Origin: Hydractinia symbiolongicarpus | Lineage: Eukaryota > Cnidaria > Hydrozoa > Anthoathecata > Hydractiniidae | Direction: 5' to 3' | NCBI RefSeq assembly: GCF_029227915.1 | Contig: NC_079882.1 | Coordinates: forward strand, 5,208,001-5,272,000 | Length of the DNA: 64,000 nucleotides | Part shown: positions 45,447-55,121 of the stretch, one piece after another | How positions within the stretch are numbered: position 1 is the stretch's first letter | How the letters are laid out: every line of letters begins with the position of its first letter | Made by a program: the position numbers and the translations under genes | Notes under the pieces: model-generated | What the model was told of the DNA's origin: nothing | What the model saw: only the letters and a program-made list of their open reading frames with translations | The model's database searches: none

Positions 45447-45835
45447 AAAAACGTCTTTAAGACGCATTTCCGTGCGTCTTTTTGGCGTCTTATTTTGGTC
45501 TTTAATGTCCGCTTTCCTGACGTCTTTTCCGTGCGTCGTAAAGACGTCTTTTTTTAAGTTTTTTAGACGTCTTCCAAATGCGTTTTAAAGACATCTTTCA
45601 AATGCGTCTTAAATGCGTCTTTTCTAGGTCTTAAATGTCCGCTTTTCCTACGTCTTTTTGTGCGTCTTTATGGCGTCTTTTTGTGCGTCTTAAAGACGTC
45701 TTTTTGCAGTCTTAAAGACGTCTTTGTAATGCTTTTTAAAGACGTTTTTTTAAATGCGTTTTAAGTGCGTCTTTTTTAGGTCTTAAATGTTTGCGTCTTT
45801 TTTGTGCGTCTTTTTTAGTGGCAAATAAGACGTAA
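45447..45835. repeat. Left subterminal array of GACGTCTT/GCGTCTTT units
   Basis: Dozens of variants of TGCGTCTTT, GACGTCTTT and GGCGTCTT follow one another in both orientations. The matching array at the other end is at 49036-49273. Such arrays typically bind the transposase. Confidence 0.8.
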
Positions 45836-46735
45836 ACTCGTAAATAAAGTCATTCTAGAAAGCTGTTCAAACAACCTTTGTCCTTAGAGGGGTTAGAAAT
45901 GCAGTAAAACTGTATAACTTTATCTTTTTGTAATATTTTCTTTAAAATCATAAATATCATAAATAATTCTATATTATCAACAAATTTACAATAATTTTAT
46001 TCACAGCAGTTAAACATCAGTATTTGCTAAAATTAGTTAGTTACTACACGTTTTTCTTTCTATGAGAACCTAGTTTAAAAGAACGTTGAGGCTTAGTACT
46101 CAGTCTGAATTCCCCCATAGATTAAGGACCAAATAATGTGAGTCTAGAATCGCTAATTATATTTGAATACTTACTTACAAGTTAAGGTACCGTAGTTTTT
46201 CTAATTATAAAAATAATTATTTTCACGCGTTAATAATTAAAGGCAAATAAAATAGAAACTGGAATGAAACTAAACACGCGTTAATAAAAGGAAAAAAATT
46301 TATAAGCCCGGAAAATAAGAATTTTTTTCAAATTATATTATCTGCCTTATGTTATAGAAATACAGTGACCAAACATAATTTGCTTTTTTACTTTTTTTAT
46401 AAATCTTGTTAGAAGAACCATGGTACTTCCACTAAGTCGGATAGATTTTTTTTCGGGCTCTTTCAATGTTTTCCGCCACAGGTAGGTTCCACTTTCCCAG
46501 AGCGTACTGTACTGATATGTAAAAAGAATAAGTCTGTCTTGGTAATAAATTACAATTTTGCTAAAAATGGCCTATGCGCGTTAATAAGAGGGCGTGTTAC
46601 ATTAGACAAACTACGGTAGTTTTTGAATGACTATCCTGTATAAATGCTCGTGATAAATAAATAAAGACTAACAGTTCCAAATCCTGTGGAGCGAAATAAA
46701 CAAACAGAAAAATAATAACAAAAATATTAAATATT

Positions 46736-48805
46736 TCATTCTGGCTGGTTTGCTTTTTGGCGACCGGCACCGCCCTTTTGATCAGGGGCGTTTTTTAGCT
46801 TTATTGCAATTTGATTGCGCACATCCTTCTCGGTGGCTGCAGGGTACTTTCGTGCAATAGTGTCTGAAAAAAAAAATGAAAAAAAAGACGATTGTGAGAT
46901 TTTTGATTATCCATTTCTGAAATAAATTTAATGCTTAGCTAAAATTGATGTAATGTTAAAAATATAGCTAGCCTGTGGATAAAATTTAAACTAGCTTGAT
47001 AATTTCCATTAAGTACAGACAGATCCACTCTAAAGTTATAGTTACAAAACTTATTTAAGAAAGTGAAGATTTATTCATCAATGTTCTTAATAAAATATTT
47101 ACTTAAATAACGTCAGGTAAATAAACGTCAGCTTTTAGTTCAGGTCAAGTTACAGAAACGTGTTTGTGACCGGCAAAGTATATGTCATTTTGCCTTAAGA
47201 AATAGCTGCAAGATGTCACAAATATTTCTCTGTATTTTGTATGACTTTCTAATAATCTTAATTTGGAAATTTTGTTAAGACACAGGTACTTTTTGTGATG
47301 TAAATGCTTTTGTTTAATTTAAAAATTCAATTGTACAAGTCACGCAGAATCAACAGGGTTTGTGTGTGGGTGTTGTGGTGACTTTTGGGTGTAAAAGGCT
47401 TATAAATGTTTGCTAGCTAGCTGGTATAACTATAAACTTTTGTGACTAGCTATTTTCTCTTTAGACAGCACGTAAAACTTAGCTCTATGAGACTTATGGC
47501 TACACTAGCTGGCTAGAAACACCTAGCTACAACCCTGGAAAAAAATATTTTTCACTATTTTTCCAGGGTTGCAGCTAGCATAGCTACTAGCTTTAACAGT
47601 AAAAAAAGTAAACAATAAAATAAATATATATACATGACCTTAACTGCATACGATCCATAGCTCTTAGTCCCCAAACTCGCTTCACAAAATAAAAAGATAA
47701 CTCTTTTGGTGCTCATGAAAAAACACGATCAATTTTAAGAAGAAACAAGCCTCAGCTCTATATCGGGCTACCATATTGCCGGAACTCATTTGATGAATAA
47801 TGCTAATGGCTTATTAACCGTTTAGCCGGTCTATACGGGAAAATATAGACCGAGGTCATGACGTCATGGACCGAACGCAGTGAGGTCCATGCGAGTGACA
47901 GAGGTCTAAATTTTCCCGTATGGACAGGCTAATAAGGTTAATAAGTCATTTATTACCCCACTGATTATTTCATAACCATTAATGAAAAAAAGGTTTTAGA
48001 GTCCAGGGGTCTTTAACAAAAACAAGGCTTAGGTGGAAACCATGTAACTTTCTTTGTATTTTGAACGTACCACAGACATTCGATCCAAAACTTTTAAAAA
48101 TAGAATATTTTCAAAACAGTTTTAAAATTCAATTCTTTGTCGTTTCGCTGGTGGAGTGTTCGTATTAAAATTAAATGTACAATTGTTAAAATTTCCTCCG
48201 GAAAAAAATGAAGAGAGGGTTGAAGACTGCGTGGAACTGGAAGTATTAAGAGCTGTCGATTGGTTATGTACGTCAAGTTGGTTATTATTTGAGCTCAAGA
48301 TGTTTGACATTTTGTAACGGTGAGTGGTACTAGCTGATTTGTAATTTCTTAACGAATTAATATTTTTGTGACCACTGTGTTGGGCTACATAAACTTCGGG
48401 GACATTTGCATCCGTAAAAGGTGTTTGCTGCAAACGTATTACAATATTTTGTAGCTTTTGACTGTTGTCCTGCTATGAATTCGTCTATTTCATTTAAATC
48501 GTCAAATAAACTATCGTCTACCAGACGAAAACAAGGAGTAATTGACATTTTTCTACCACTTTAAATTAACTTTCTTGTTTTGTTTTTGTTTTGATGTCGG
48601 TTAATACGGCGTCATATAGACTGGTCACGTGAAAAAAAAACCAATTAAATTTTCCGAGAACGTTCGAATAAACGTAAACATTCGAAAATACTCAACAGTG
48701 GGGTAATAAAAATAAAAACAAAAACAATTTTAACTTACTTTCTGCAACCAACCGGTTTCCTTTCTCGACTTGGTTTTCTTTAAAAGTTACCGCCACTTCA
48801 GACAT
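46736..48805 (-). CDS. Small two-exon gene of the nested element, 64 residues
   Basis: Minus strand: exon 1 48805-48739 (starts MSEVAVTFKENQVEKG, donor GTAAGT) and exon 2 46863-46736 (acceptor with a long pyrimidine tract before CAG, text KYPAATEKDVRNQIAIKLKN, stop TGA). Both are phase 1 at the junction and the frame is intact. The protein is basic, without a known domain; the helical exon 2 could contact DNA. The intron is 1.9 kb, and the Crypton-derived piece lies inside it, so the gene may have tolerated that insertion. Exons were found by reading splice signals, so confirmation matters. It might be a captured host fragment or the only remaining gene of the element. Confidence 0.5.
47525..47576. 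repeat. Hairpin with 19-bp arms
   Basis: AGCTACAACCCTGGAAAAA and TTTTTCCAGGGTTGCAGCT pair with one mismatch around a short AT loop. Lies within the nested element. Confidence 0.8.
47950..48709. mobile_element. Crypton-derived fragment bounded by 14-bp inverted repeats
   Basis: TTATTACCCCACTG at 47950-47963 and CAGTGGGGTAATAA at 48696-48709 are perfect inverted repeats and enclose the recombinase remnants at 48122-48548. Just outside the left end is a CG-containing block with internal symmetry (around 47815-47940, TATACGGGAAAATATAGACC and an inverted TTTTCCCGTAT). Classic Cryptons lack inverted termini, so these repeats may be regulatory or belong to a carrier element. Confidence 0.5.
48122..48548 (-). 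pseudogene. Crypton-type tyrosine recombinase, internally deleted
   Basis: Minus strand. The N-terminal part (SLFDDLNEIDEFIAGQQSKA) matches the start of DUF3504/Crypton proteins. It jumps, with a frame change, directly to the C-terminal end of the catalytic domain: VAQHSGHKNINSLRNY (the GHKN segment and the nucleophilic Tyr), then SNILSSNNNQ and a Ser-rich tail ending PPAKRQR. Nearly all of the recombinase core is missing, so it is inactive. The tail resembles coral and sea anemone Crypton-like proteins. Confidence 0.6.
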
Positions 48806-49035
48806 TTAAAATTGTACAGACGGGGGTAATAATTAAGTTTTTTACTCTTTAATTACTCTTTCTAATGATAAATACAGATATACCCTGCTATTTTAATACA
48901 ATACAAGTTTTTAAAATCAAGTTATTGTGAGATATATTTTTTTATTAGCATTATCGTTTTTACATGAAAGAAGTAATTAAACATGTTACCCGCGGAGAAA
49001 TAGTAGACCAATTATATCACGAATAAAAACCGGTC

Positions 49036-49273
49036 TTTTTTCGATCTTTTTTGCGTCTTTCAAATGCGCGTCTTAATTATGCACGAAAAAGACGTCTTAA
49101 AGACGTCTTTTATCACAAACGAAAAAGACCGTGCCTGAAAAAGACGCATTAAAGACGCCTTTAAAATGCGCGTCTGACACATGCGTTTTAAAGACGTTTA
49201 AAAGACGTATTTCGGGTGCGCGCATATTTCATGCGCAAAAAAGCTCCAGAAAAGGCGTCTTTAAAACGTCTTG
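49036..49273. repeat. Right subterminal array of AAGACGTC-type units
   Basis: Variants of AAAGACGTCTT, GACGCATTAAAGACG and GCGCGTCT, mirroring the array at 45447-45835. They end at the TGCCGGCTGGG terminus. Confidence 0.8.
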
Positions 49274-49284
49274 TGCCGGCTGGG

Positions 49285-49354
49285 TGTGGAAGTGCTTCCT
49301 ATACTCATTTTCCAACAAATACAAAACACGTTGCGGAACTGTGAAAATTGCTGT

Positions 49355-49385
<31 letters not shown>

Positions 49386-49450
49386 GGCTTCACAATATCT
49401 AACATTTTATTCAATAGTTCGATCGTGAATTTTGGGGTATATTGAGGCAC
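49285..49450 (-). pseudogene. Polinton packaging ATPase, N-terminal piece with microsatellite in the P-loop region
   Basis: Minus strand. PQYTPKFTIELLNKMLDIV is the N-terminal text of the A32-like ATPase. The next segment should hold Walker A, but it is replaced by Pro and His-Thr runs coded by a (TG)n-(G)n tract, after which VLYLLENEYRKHFH leads up to the nested element. The start codon is not preserved as ATG. The enzyme is therefore dead in two independent ways. Confidence 0.6.
49352..49387. repeat. (TG)n-(G)n microsatellite
   Basis: About 18 bases of TG repeat followed by about 18 consecutive G. It sits inside the ATPase coding piece at the expected P-loop position. Length may be affected by assembly. 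Confidence 0.9.
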
Positions 49451-49465
49451 ATGCAGAACATATTA

Positions 49466-49897
49466 AGACACCACCGTAATTATTTACCAAAGACCCCCGG
49501 CAGGCAGGGCAGAGCTTGGTATTCTAGGTCTTATAGGTGGCGGACTATATGTTAATTTTCCTTGCAGGTATCGCAATACCTTGCGGTACCTTTTGACGAG
49601 CAGTGCCTTCTCCCGGCTCTCTCCGATGAGTTCGGCGTACCGAGGTATAATGTTGTATGTGAATAGGTTATAGAGACGTAGGTAGTTTTCATCCAGCTGT
49701 AGCCCTAAAATTTCCTTATTAATATTACCAGGATCTACTCTATAGTCAACGGCCTTGATGTCTTTTTTGACACGCCGCTGTTTCGCTTTATCCAGGCAAT
49801 CTATACAGCTCTTGGTTCAACTATTTCCCCTGATTTCAAACTTGTCTGGGGGAAGCAGTTTTTTGCATCCTCTACAACGTTTGCTCGCTATTTAGTA
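49466..49897 (-). pseudogene. Polinton zinc-finger protein with C-x2-C pairs
   Basis: Minus strand: CRGCKKLLPPDKFEIRG, an in-frame stop, KSCIDCLDKAKQRRVKKD, then helical text LDENYLRLYNLFTYNIIPRY and YRKVLRYLQGKLTYSP. The Cys pairs match those of the neighbouring gene at 49872-50231, suggesting duplication. Function unknown; the neighbour's nuclease-like segment is absent here. Confidence 0.4.
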
Positions 49898-50231
49898 TTG
49901 CAGTATACGTCCTATGTAATGCCTTAGCAACCTCGGCAAGCGTTGGAGACCCGCCATTCTCCTGGTATCTGAAGGGTGTCTTGTGACGTATGTACAATTC
50001 GAAGTTCTCCCAAGTATAACCTTCCTTAAACTGGGCCTTAATATGATCCTGCAACATAGCTATAATCTCGTGTAGGGGTTGTGTAGATGTGCCAGGCTTG
50101 CGCTCCTTTGACAGTTTCTTTTTATCAAGGCATGGAATGCATGTACTCGTGGTTTCACCATTGCCCTTGATCTTGAAATTGTCTAGGGTTAAAAAGCGTT
50201 TGCATTTTGAACAACTCCTGCTTCCATCCAT
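49872..50231 (-). CDS. Zinc-finger plus degenerate HNH-like protein
   Basis: Minus strand, 119 residues. CSKCKRFLTLDNFKIKG and STCIPCLDKKK form one four-Cys site. The second half (FKEGYTWENFELYIRHKTPF, then SPTLAEVAKALHRTYTAILN) aligns with the HNH segment of the plus-strand nuclease at 41.9 kb, but the first metal-binding His is replaced and the C-terminal NTQ motif is lost, so it is probably catalytically dead. Confidence 0.5.
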   Translation of the reverse strand: MDGSRSCSKCKRFLTLDNFKIKGNGETTSTCIPCLDKKKLSKERKPGTSTQPLHEIIAMLQDHIKAQFKEGYTWENFELYIRHKTPFRYQENGGSPTLAEVAKALHRTYTAILNSEQTL

Positions 50232-50276
50232 AACTCATTTTTGTCCTTGGGGACAACCACGAGTTTTACCGGACGC

Positions 50277-50527
50277 TTATTTAGGCTTTGGCACGATACT
50301 TGCCGGGAGCCACCCCTTCTTGATGGCCTTTTCACGACTTGCTCTCCCTACCGCGAAGTACGCAACCATTTTGAGTCGTTAGTGTCCATTTTCGTAGAGG
50401 GCCTTGTTATGCCCAAAAATTTCTTACCTGCTCTGGCATAGGCAACGGTGAAACCAAGGTCTACGACAGTCTCATAGAGCATATCCAAAATATCTTTCTC
50501 TTTCGGGGTTACGTTGCTTGTGGTCAT
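50277..50527 (-). pseudogene. Short Polinton orphan protein, frameshifted
   Basis: Minus strand. Starts MTTSNVTPKEKDILDMLYET and GFTVAYARAGKKFLGITRPS; a frame change near 50370 leads into YFAVGRASREKAIKKGWLPA and a stop at 50277. About 80 residues; resembles a small protein I recall from other cnidarian Polintons, role unknown. It overlaps the end of the next gene upstream. Confidence 0.35.
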
Positions 50528-50900
50528 TTATTAAGTGTAAATTTTTGAAAAAATTCAATGCATCTTGAATCTGAGGCTGAGTTTTGCATTGTTTCCCCTG
50601 CTGTGGCTCTAGATGGGCCGCCGGCTTGTTAGGTTCATTCCCACCCCTGCCAAATTTATACCAGACGCCTACTTCTATCGCCAATATGGCCAAAGTCCCT
50701 ACTCCATAAAGGTATACACTGTCCATCGACTGTGTGTGACAGGCCCCAGAAAAGGTTTTGACTGCAGGCTCTACAGTAGGTTTTTGTTGCTTCATTTCTT
50801 CCTTCCTCTTCTTCATCAGTGCCGCCAACTTGTGCCCCTGCGCAACCCTTCCCGGATGCTTTGCTGGTTTCATAATGACTATCTCTTCTTCTTCACTCAT
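50472..50900 (-). CDS. Polinton membrane protein
   Basis: Minus strand, 142 residues. A basic N-terminal half (MSEEEEIVIMKPAKHPGRVA, then Lys-rich) is followed by one transmembrane segment (VYLYGVGTLAILAIEVGVWY) and a hydrophilic tail. TATAATAAA immediately precedes the ATG on this strand (50901-50909). The last residues may be altered by a late frameshift. Recurrent in cnidarian Polintons in my recollection; function unknown. Confidence 0.45.
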   Translation of the reverse strand: MSEEEEIVIMKPAKHPGRVAQGHKLAALMKKRKEEMKQQKPTVEPAVKTFSGACHTQSMDSVYLYGVGTLAILAIEVGVWYKFGRGGNEPNKPAAHLEPQQGKQCKTQPQIQDALNFFKNLHLINDHKQRNPERERYFGYAL

Positions 50901-50904
50901 TTTA

Positions 50905-51251
50905 TTATAGCACCGTCTCCGCTTCCTCCACCTCCTCCTGTTTCTTCTTGCTCATATGCCGATCTGTATGTCCCACTACGTCTCGGATAATAGGATCTTC
51001 TTCGATATCTTGACGTAATTCGTCAACACTGTCAATATCTATGAAGTTCCCAACAATGTTGGCAAACAGGCTTATAACATGAGTAGACAGTGCTCTTCTC
51101 CTGGAGCTCTCGCTGTACATACTCGGCGTGTACCTTGTCGATGGCCTCGTCAGGAGCCTTGTTAACAAACCCCTCCGTACATTTTTTGGGTAGTAAGTGA
51201 CCCTTGCCTTTCCGCAGAGGCATTGTCAAAGACTCTTGCAAAATCAGACAT
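50905..51251 (-). pseudogene. Polinton orphan protein, frameshifted
   Basis: Minus strand. An ATG at 51251 preceded by GTAATAAAG opens MSDFARVFDNA; a frame change leads to MPLRKGKGHLLPKKCTEGFV and DEAIDKVHAEYVQRELQEKS, and a further change to ALSTHVISLFANIVGNFIDI and DIEEDPIIRDVVGHTD, ending at 50905. One protein in three frames. Helical, no known domain. Confidence 0.4.
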
Positions 51252-51339
51252 CTTTATTACTAGTCGTTTTTTAACGAAAAAGAACGTAGGTGATCATGGC
51301 ATAGGGTATAAGTATAGCAATATACAAACACACCTCCAT

Positions 51340-51671
51340 TTATTTCCTTGCGGACATCATGCGGTAATGGCCTCTGGCAAGTGTTGTAATCTGGTCGAGC
51401 TGCACGAGCCTTTCATCATCCTCCCTGTTTAGTGCTAGCTTGTTCACCTCCTGGGTGTAGATTTCATGCCTCTTATTTTGAAGCAAGACCTGGCTCTCGT
51501 AGACATCAACGCCCTCCTCCAGACACCGCTGATAGTCGTCGAAGGTGATGGATTTTTTTGTAACACATCTCTTCACGCCCTTCGGTCATGATATCCCCCG
51601 CTAATTCATCCTTCATGAGGCCTACCACCTTCTTGTTATTCCCTATAGGGAGAGGTCTCCCATCATCCTAA
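51340..51671 (-). pseudogene. Polinton-type PolB DNA polymerase, C-terminal tail only
   Basis: Minus strand. GNNKKVVGLMKDELAGDIMT, then after an apparent internal deletion VKRCVTKKSITFDDYQRCLE, LLQNKRHEIYTQEVNKLALN and a final TLARGHYRMMSARK. This text is what I remember as the end of protein-primed type B polymerases of cnidarian Polintons; none of the catalytic DTD-type motifs is here, so it depends on that recollection. Everything upstream is missing, replaced by BEL/Pao sequence. Confidence 0.45.
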
Positions 51672-51847
51672 TTATACGCACGAATAACCATGGCTACTTG
51701 TAAGAATTACGTACGAACTAAGAACACGTGCGAACTCAATATACTTTATTTTAAAAACACAACTGCCCGAACACACGTTCGAAACACACATATATATACA
51801 AAACTAAAGATCAAGTCTCAAAACCACACCCCCTCCTACGGGCGGTT
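51672..51847. other. Junction between Polinton remnant and BEL/Pao remnant
   Basis: About 175 bases without coding signal; may contain the truncated Polinton end or BEL/Pao 3' sequence. A strong ACGTGCGAAC-type repetition (51723 and, varied, 51771) is visible. Confidence 0.35.
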
Positions 51848-52581
51848 TACTACTATAATGTCATCTTCATCACATTAGTGTCTTTGCCGGTTATTAATGC
51901 AATTACTTTTCCAAGTTTCCAAAATGACCGTTTATGTCTATCGTCATCAATTAATACGATATCACGGAAATAACGTTTTTAGAGGACTGTAGAAAATGTT
52001 TATGTGTTTCACGTAAATTTACAACATATTTGTTTAACCACCTATTCCAGAAATGATTTAATAAATCGACAATATACTTGTGTCGTATTATTGCATCATC
52101 GTTTTGGTCACCCTTGTCATTCACAAACTCAATGTTAACAGTTTTATCGTATATTAAACTACTGGGTGTTAAGATTTCTTCATTCACGTCGTCGTTAATA
52201 AATGTTAAAGGACAATTATTTAGTATCCTTTCAATTTCCGCAAGGAAGGTCAAAAGCTCTTCGTAATTTACCAAATATTTACCCAAGCATTTTCGTAAAC
52301 ATCGTTTTACTGACTTAATCAGCCTCTCGAAAAACCCACCCTGCCAGGGGGCGCCTTCGACGTTAAAAGTCCAGTGGGTGCCATGTGCACTAGCAATTTC
52401 TTGAGGCTGAGTACTAGTAAAGTTTGATCCATTGTACGAATTCATTAAAGCAGGTGCACCTTTTCTATTAAAAAATCTTCGTAAGACATTAACGCATGCA
52501 TCACTAGAATAATCAGTGGCGATGTCCAAATAAATAGCGCGAGAACTTGCACAAGTAACAAGGACAAGCCAAGCTTTATGT
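51848..52581 (-). pseudogene. BEL/Pao retrotransposon integrase core and C-terminal domain
   Basis: Minus strand. Starts at the insertion boundary with HKAWLVLVTCASSRAIYLDI (first Asp), then ALMNSYNGSNFTS, where the expected second catalytic Asp is Tyr, then APWQGGFFERLIKSVKRCL with the Glu, and a DUF5641-like end, FWKLGKVIALITGKDTN, stopping at 51848. The frame is open but the Asp to Tyr change should kill it. The preceding integrase sequence continues beyond the 6.7 kb insertion at 59307. Confidence 0.8.
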
Positions 52582-52686
52582 AGACAGGATACCTGTCTCT
52601 CTTTTCTGCTCTCGCGCTGTCCTGCTTTTTTAACCCTGCTTTTTTTAGCGCGCTATCGCTGAAAAGAGAGACAGGACTAACCTACC
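52582..52686. repeat. Left end of the RecQ-DUF6589 element: terminal palindrome and 15-bp inverted repeat
   Basis: AGACAGG-ATA-CCTGTCT forms the very end. CCTGTCTCTCTTTTC (52592-52606) is again inverted as GAAAAGAGAGACAGG (52661-52675), 54 bases apart. TAACCTACC (52678-52686) follows and has an inverted partner at the other end of the element. Confidence 0.75.
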
Positions 52687-52852
52687 GTAGGAATGCAACT
52701 GCTACTTTCTGATTGGCTAATTTTTGCAGGGCAGTTGCGCAACAATTTTGTTGATCCGTGGCCGTATCAACTAAACTAATAAAGAAAGCTACACCCTTTT
52801 AATTATATTATAGTGAGGCTGATGATTAAAATTATGGATTTAATTTATTTCA

Positions 52853-54923
52853 TTGAACATGGCGACTGTTTCGGATGTTTCAAAAGTCATCTCAAACATT
52901 TTAGTTCCACTTTCTTTTTCAATTAAACCCAAACAATTAGAAGCTGTGGTAAATATTTTAAATGGAGTCGATACCTTGTGTATTTTTCCAACGTGTTATG
53001 GTAAAAGTTTAATCTACCAACTTTTACCAAGTGTGTGTTTGGAGTTAAATATAGCACCTTCACCACTTGTTTTAGTCGTTTCTCCTCTTATTTCTTTAAT
53101 CCAAGATCAAGTTTCATCTGCAAATTCGTTAAGTGCGTTAGGATTAAAGGCTTCCAAACTAGATTGCGATGATTATGGGGATATTATATCTGGCAATTTC
53201 AATATTTTGATTGGCACACCTGAATCTTGGCTTAATAATGCCAGGTGGAGACAGTTTCTCTCATCTAAATTTGTACTGGACAATGCTGTTTGCCTTGTTG
53301 TGGATGAAGTACACAAAGTGTCATGGTATGGTGTTTTTATTATTGGTGCCTCAAAGCTGCAAAGAAAGCATTTTCAGAATGCATGTTTTGTATAATAACA
53401 TCCTCCATCATAATATGATGCTAGATATAACTAAATCTGACCCCATGATATTCCTCTATGCATCTTTAGTTTTTAGCGAGAGAAAAGAGAGTGTAGTTTA
53501 ATGCAAAACAGCATGAACTTTACTGTACATGCAGATGCAGGCTCATTTTCTGCCACTCTCTGTAAAAGATGAAAACGTTTTCCATTTTTTGAACCAAGTT
53601 TTATTTTATAGCTTTATAATGTTTATATATCCTTATCTTAGGGGTGCCTCACCAATGAGCAATGAGGACAAGCCATTCAGAGAAGCATTTGGTAGAATCA
53701 GTGAAATGCGGTCTATCTGTCGTCAAGATTTACCTATTCTTGCCCTCAGTGCCACTGTGGATGTTGATTTGACCCAGCTTGTTATCGGAAGTTGCGGATT
53801 ATCAAAAAAACTGAGAGTAATATCAGTATGTAGTGACAGACAAAATATACGATTGTGTGTTTTGAATATTTCCAGTAGGGAAAATGTCCAATGTCTGAAG
53901 TGGATTGTTGACACTTTTTTATCAGAGGTTTCTGATACACATAAAGTAATAATTTACTGTCGATCAGTGACTTTGTGTGGTTTTGTTTACTACCACGTTC
54001 GTAAGATGATTGAACGAGAAACTTTGGGAAATGGTATGAAATCTACCGACTTAATTGCCTTATTTCACTCTGGAACATTGGAAGCCCAAAAATCGAATGT
54101 TTTATCAGCCCTGACATCAGACACAGGTACTATTCGGTTGGTAGTTGCAACAAGTTCACTTGGTTGTGGTGTTAACATGAAGAACGTTAAATTTGTTGTT
54201 CATTATGGTCCAGCATATGACACTGCTGATTATTGCCAACAGGTTGGCCGAGCAGGACGGAACATTGAAGGACTTTGCCATGCAATACTATATGTCTTTC
54301 CACAGGGCAGAGGAAATGTAAATAATTCTATGGTATCCTACATTCAGAGCCATGAAAAGAGTTGCTTGAGGACATCACTGTACACTCCATTTAATGAAGA
54401 CGGAAACAGTGTAATGCCTTTGTCACCTGGCCATAACTGTTGTTCATTTTGTGCAAGGAAATGTGAGTGTGATGAATGTCCGTTGTTTCCCTTTGAAATT
54501 GTAACAGAAGAAAAAGAATCCAAATTATTTGGTAAAAAGATTATACGTGAAGTTTCAGAAGATGATAAACAACTTGTCAAAGATATGCTAGTTGAGTACC
54601 ATGAAACTATATGTTCCAAACCAATGTTACTAGTGCCTGGAGAAGTGATGACTGGGTTATCAAAGAGTTGTGTAAATGAAATTGTTTTGCATTTACCATA
54701 CATAAATTCAATGGAATATATACAAAATAATCTCAATCTGGGTACAGATACTTCCAAGGAACTTATGCTAATACTCAATGATGTGTTTCACGATATTGAA
54801 GTTCCAGATGTTCACAAAGAATGTGACGATAGCATGGAAATCGTTGATAAAACGAATCTAGAGTGTCCTGAATTTTCAGATTTCTCTGAACATGAGTCAA
54901 ATGACAGTGAACTTGACTATTGA
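52853..54923 (+). CDS. recQ-like: RecQ-family DNA helicase of the mobile element
   Basis: Two exons, 52853-53325 and 53642-54923, 584 residues, phase 2 junction. SF2 helicase unwinding DNA 3' to 5' by family rule. Walker A is FPTCYGKS (45-52), with Cys-Tyr instead of Gly-Gly; motif Ia VVSPLISLIQDQV; Walker B DEVH (151-154) followed by KVSW as in RecQ; motif III SAT (194-196); motif V VVATSSLGCGVNM; motif VI QQVGRAGR (357-364); then the RecQ zinc site CCSFCARKCECDECP. No HRDC domain; the tail is acidic. Exon phase and all motifs are intact. An alternative start is the ATG at 52859. Transposon-borne RecQ proteins with the short WG...PFREAFGRI segment after motif II form a group apart from host RecQ/BLM enzymes. 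CCAAT-like ATTGG boxes lie in the 5' region. Confidence 0.85.
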
Positions 54924-55121
54924 TTTTTTTTAATGACAAACTGAATTTAGAACCTATTCTCAAACTTAAACTCTACTAAAAATTGCTTTAATAACAAATC
55001 ACAAAAGATAGGCCCTATTTCAATCTCCAAAATGTCCTACTTTTTTAAGTTAGTATGTACAATATACAAAGTTATAAAATATAATGCAAAAAACGAAATA
55101 TGAAAAAGTAAATAAATAGGT

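Larger units (their letters stand above)
45435..49284. mobile_element. Nested 3.85 kb DNA element with CCCAGCCGGCA termini and subterminal arrays
   Basis: Perfect 11-bp inverted termini: CCCAGCCGGCA at 45435-45445 and TGCCGGCTGGG at 49274-49284. The host gene (the Polinton ATPase) is flanked by TG on both sides (45433-45434 and 49285-49286); taking one TG as duplicated makes the two ATPase pieces continuous in one frame, so the target duplication is 2 bp. Inside are dense AAGACGTCTT-type arrays at both ends, a small two-exon gene and a Crypton-derived insertion. No recognisable transposase, so it is probably non-autonomous. Short duplication plus subterminal arrays recall CACTA/EnSpm-like transposons, but the termini do not start CACT; superfamily open. 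Confidence 0.75.
35945..51671. mobile_element. Decayed Polinton/Maverick, interrupted by a nested element
   Basis: Minimal extent, set by the first and last recognisable Polinton genes. It contains a capsid fragment, rve-type integrase, A32-like packaging ATPase, BRO-like protein, HNH protein, PolB tail and several cnidarian Polinton orphan proteins on both strands. Most frames are broken, so it is an old virus-like transposon copy that cannot replicate by itself. Without the 3.85 kb insertion at 45435-49284 it covers about 12 kb, short for the family (15-20 kb), and most of PolB is missing at the right end. Terminal repeats not identified. Confidence 0.8.
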
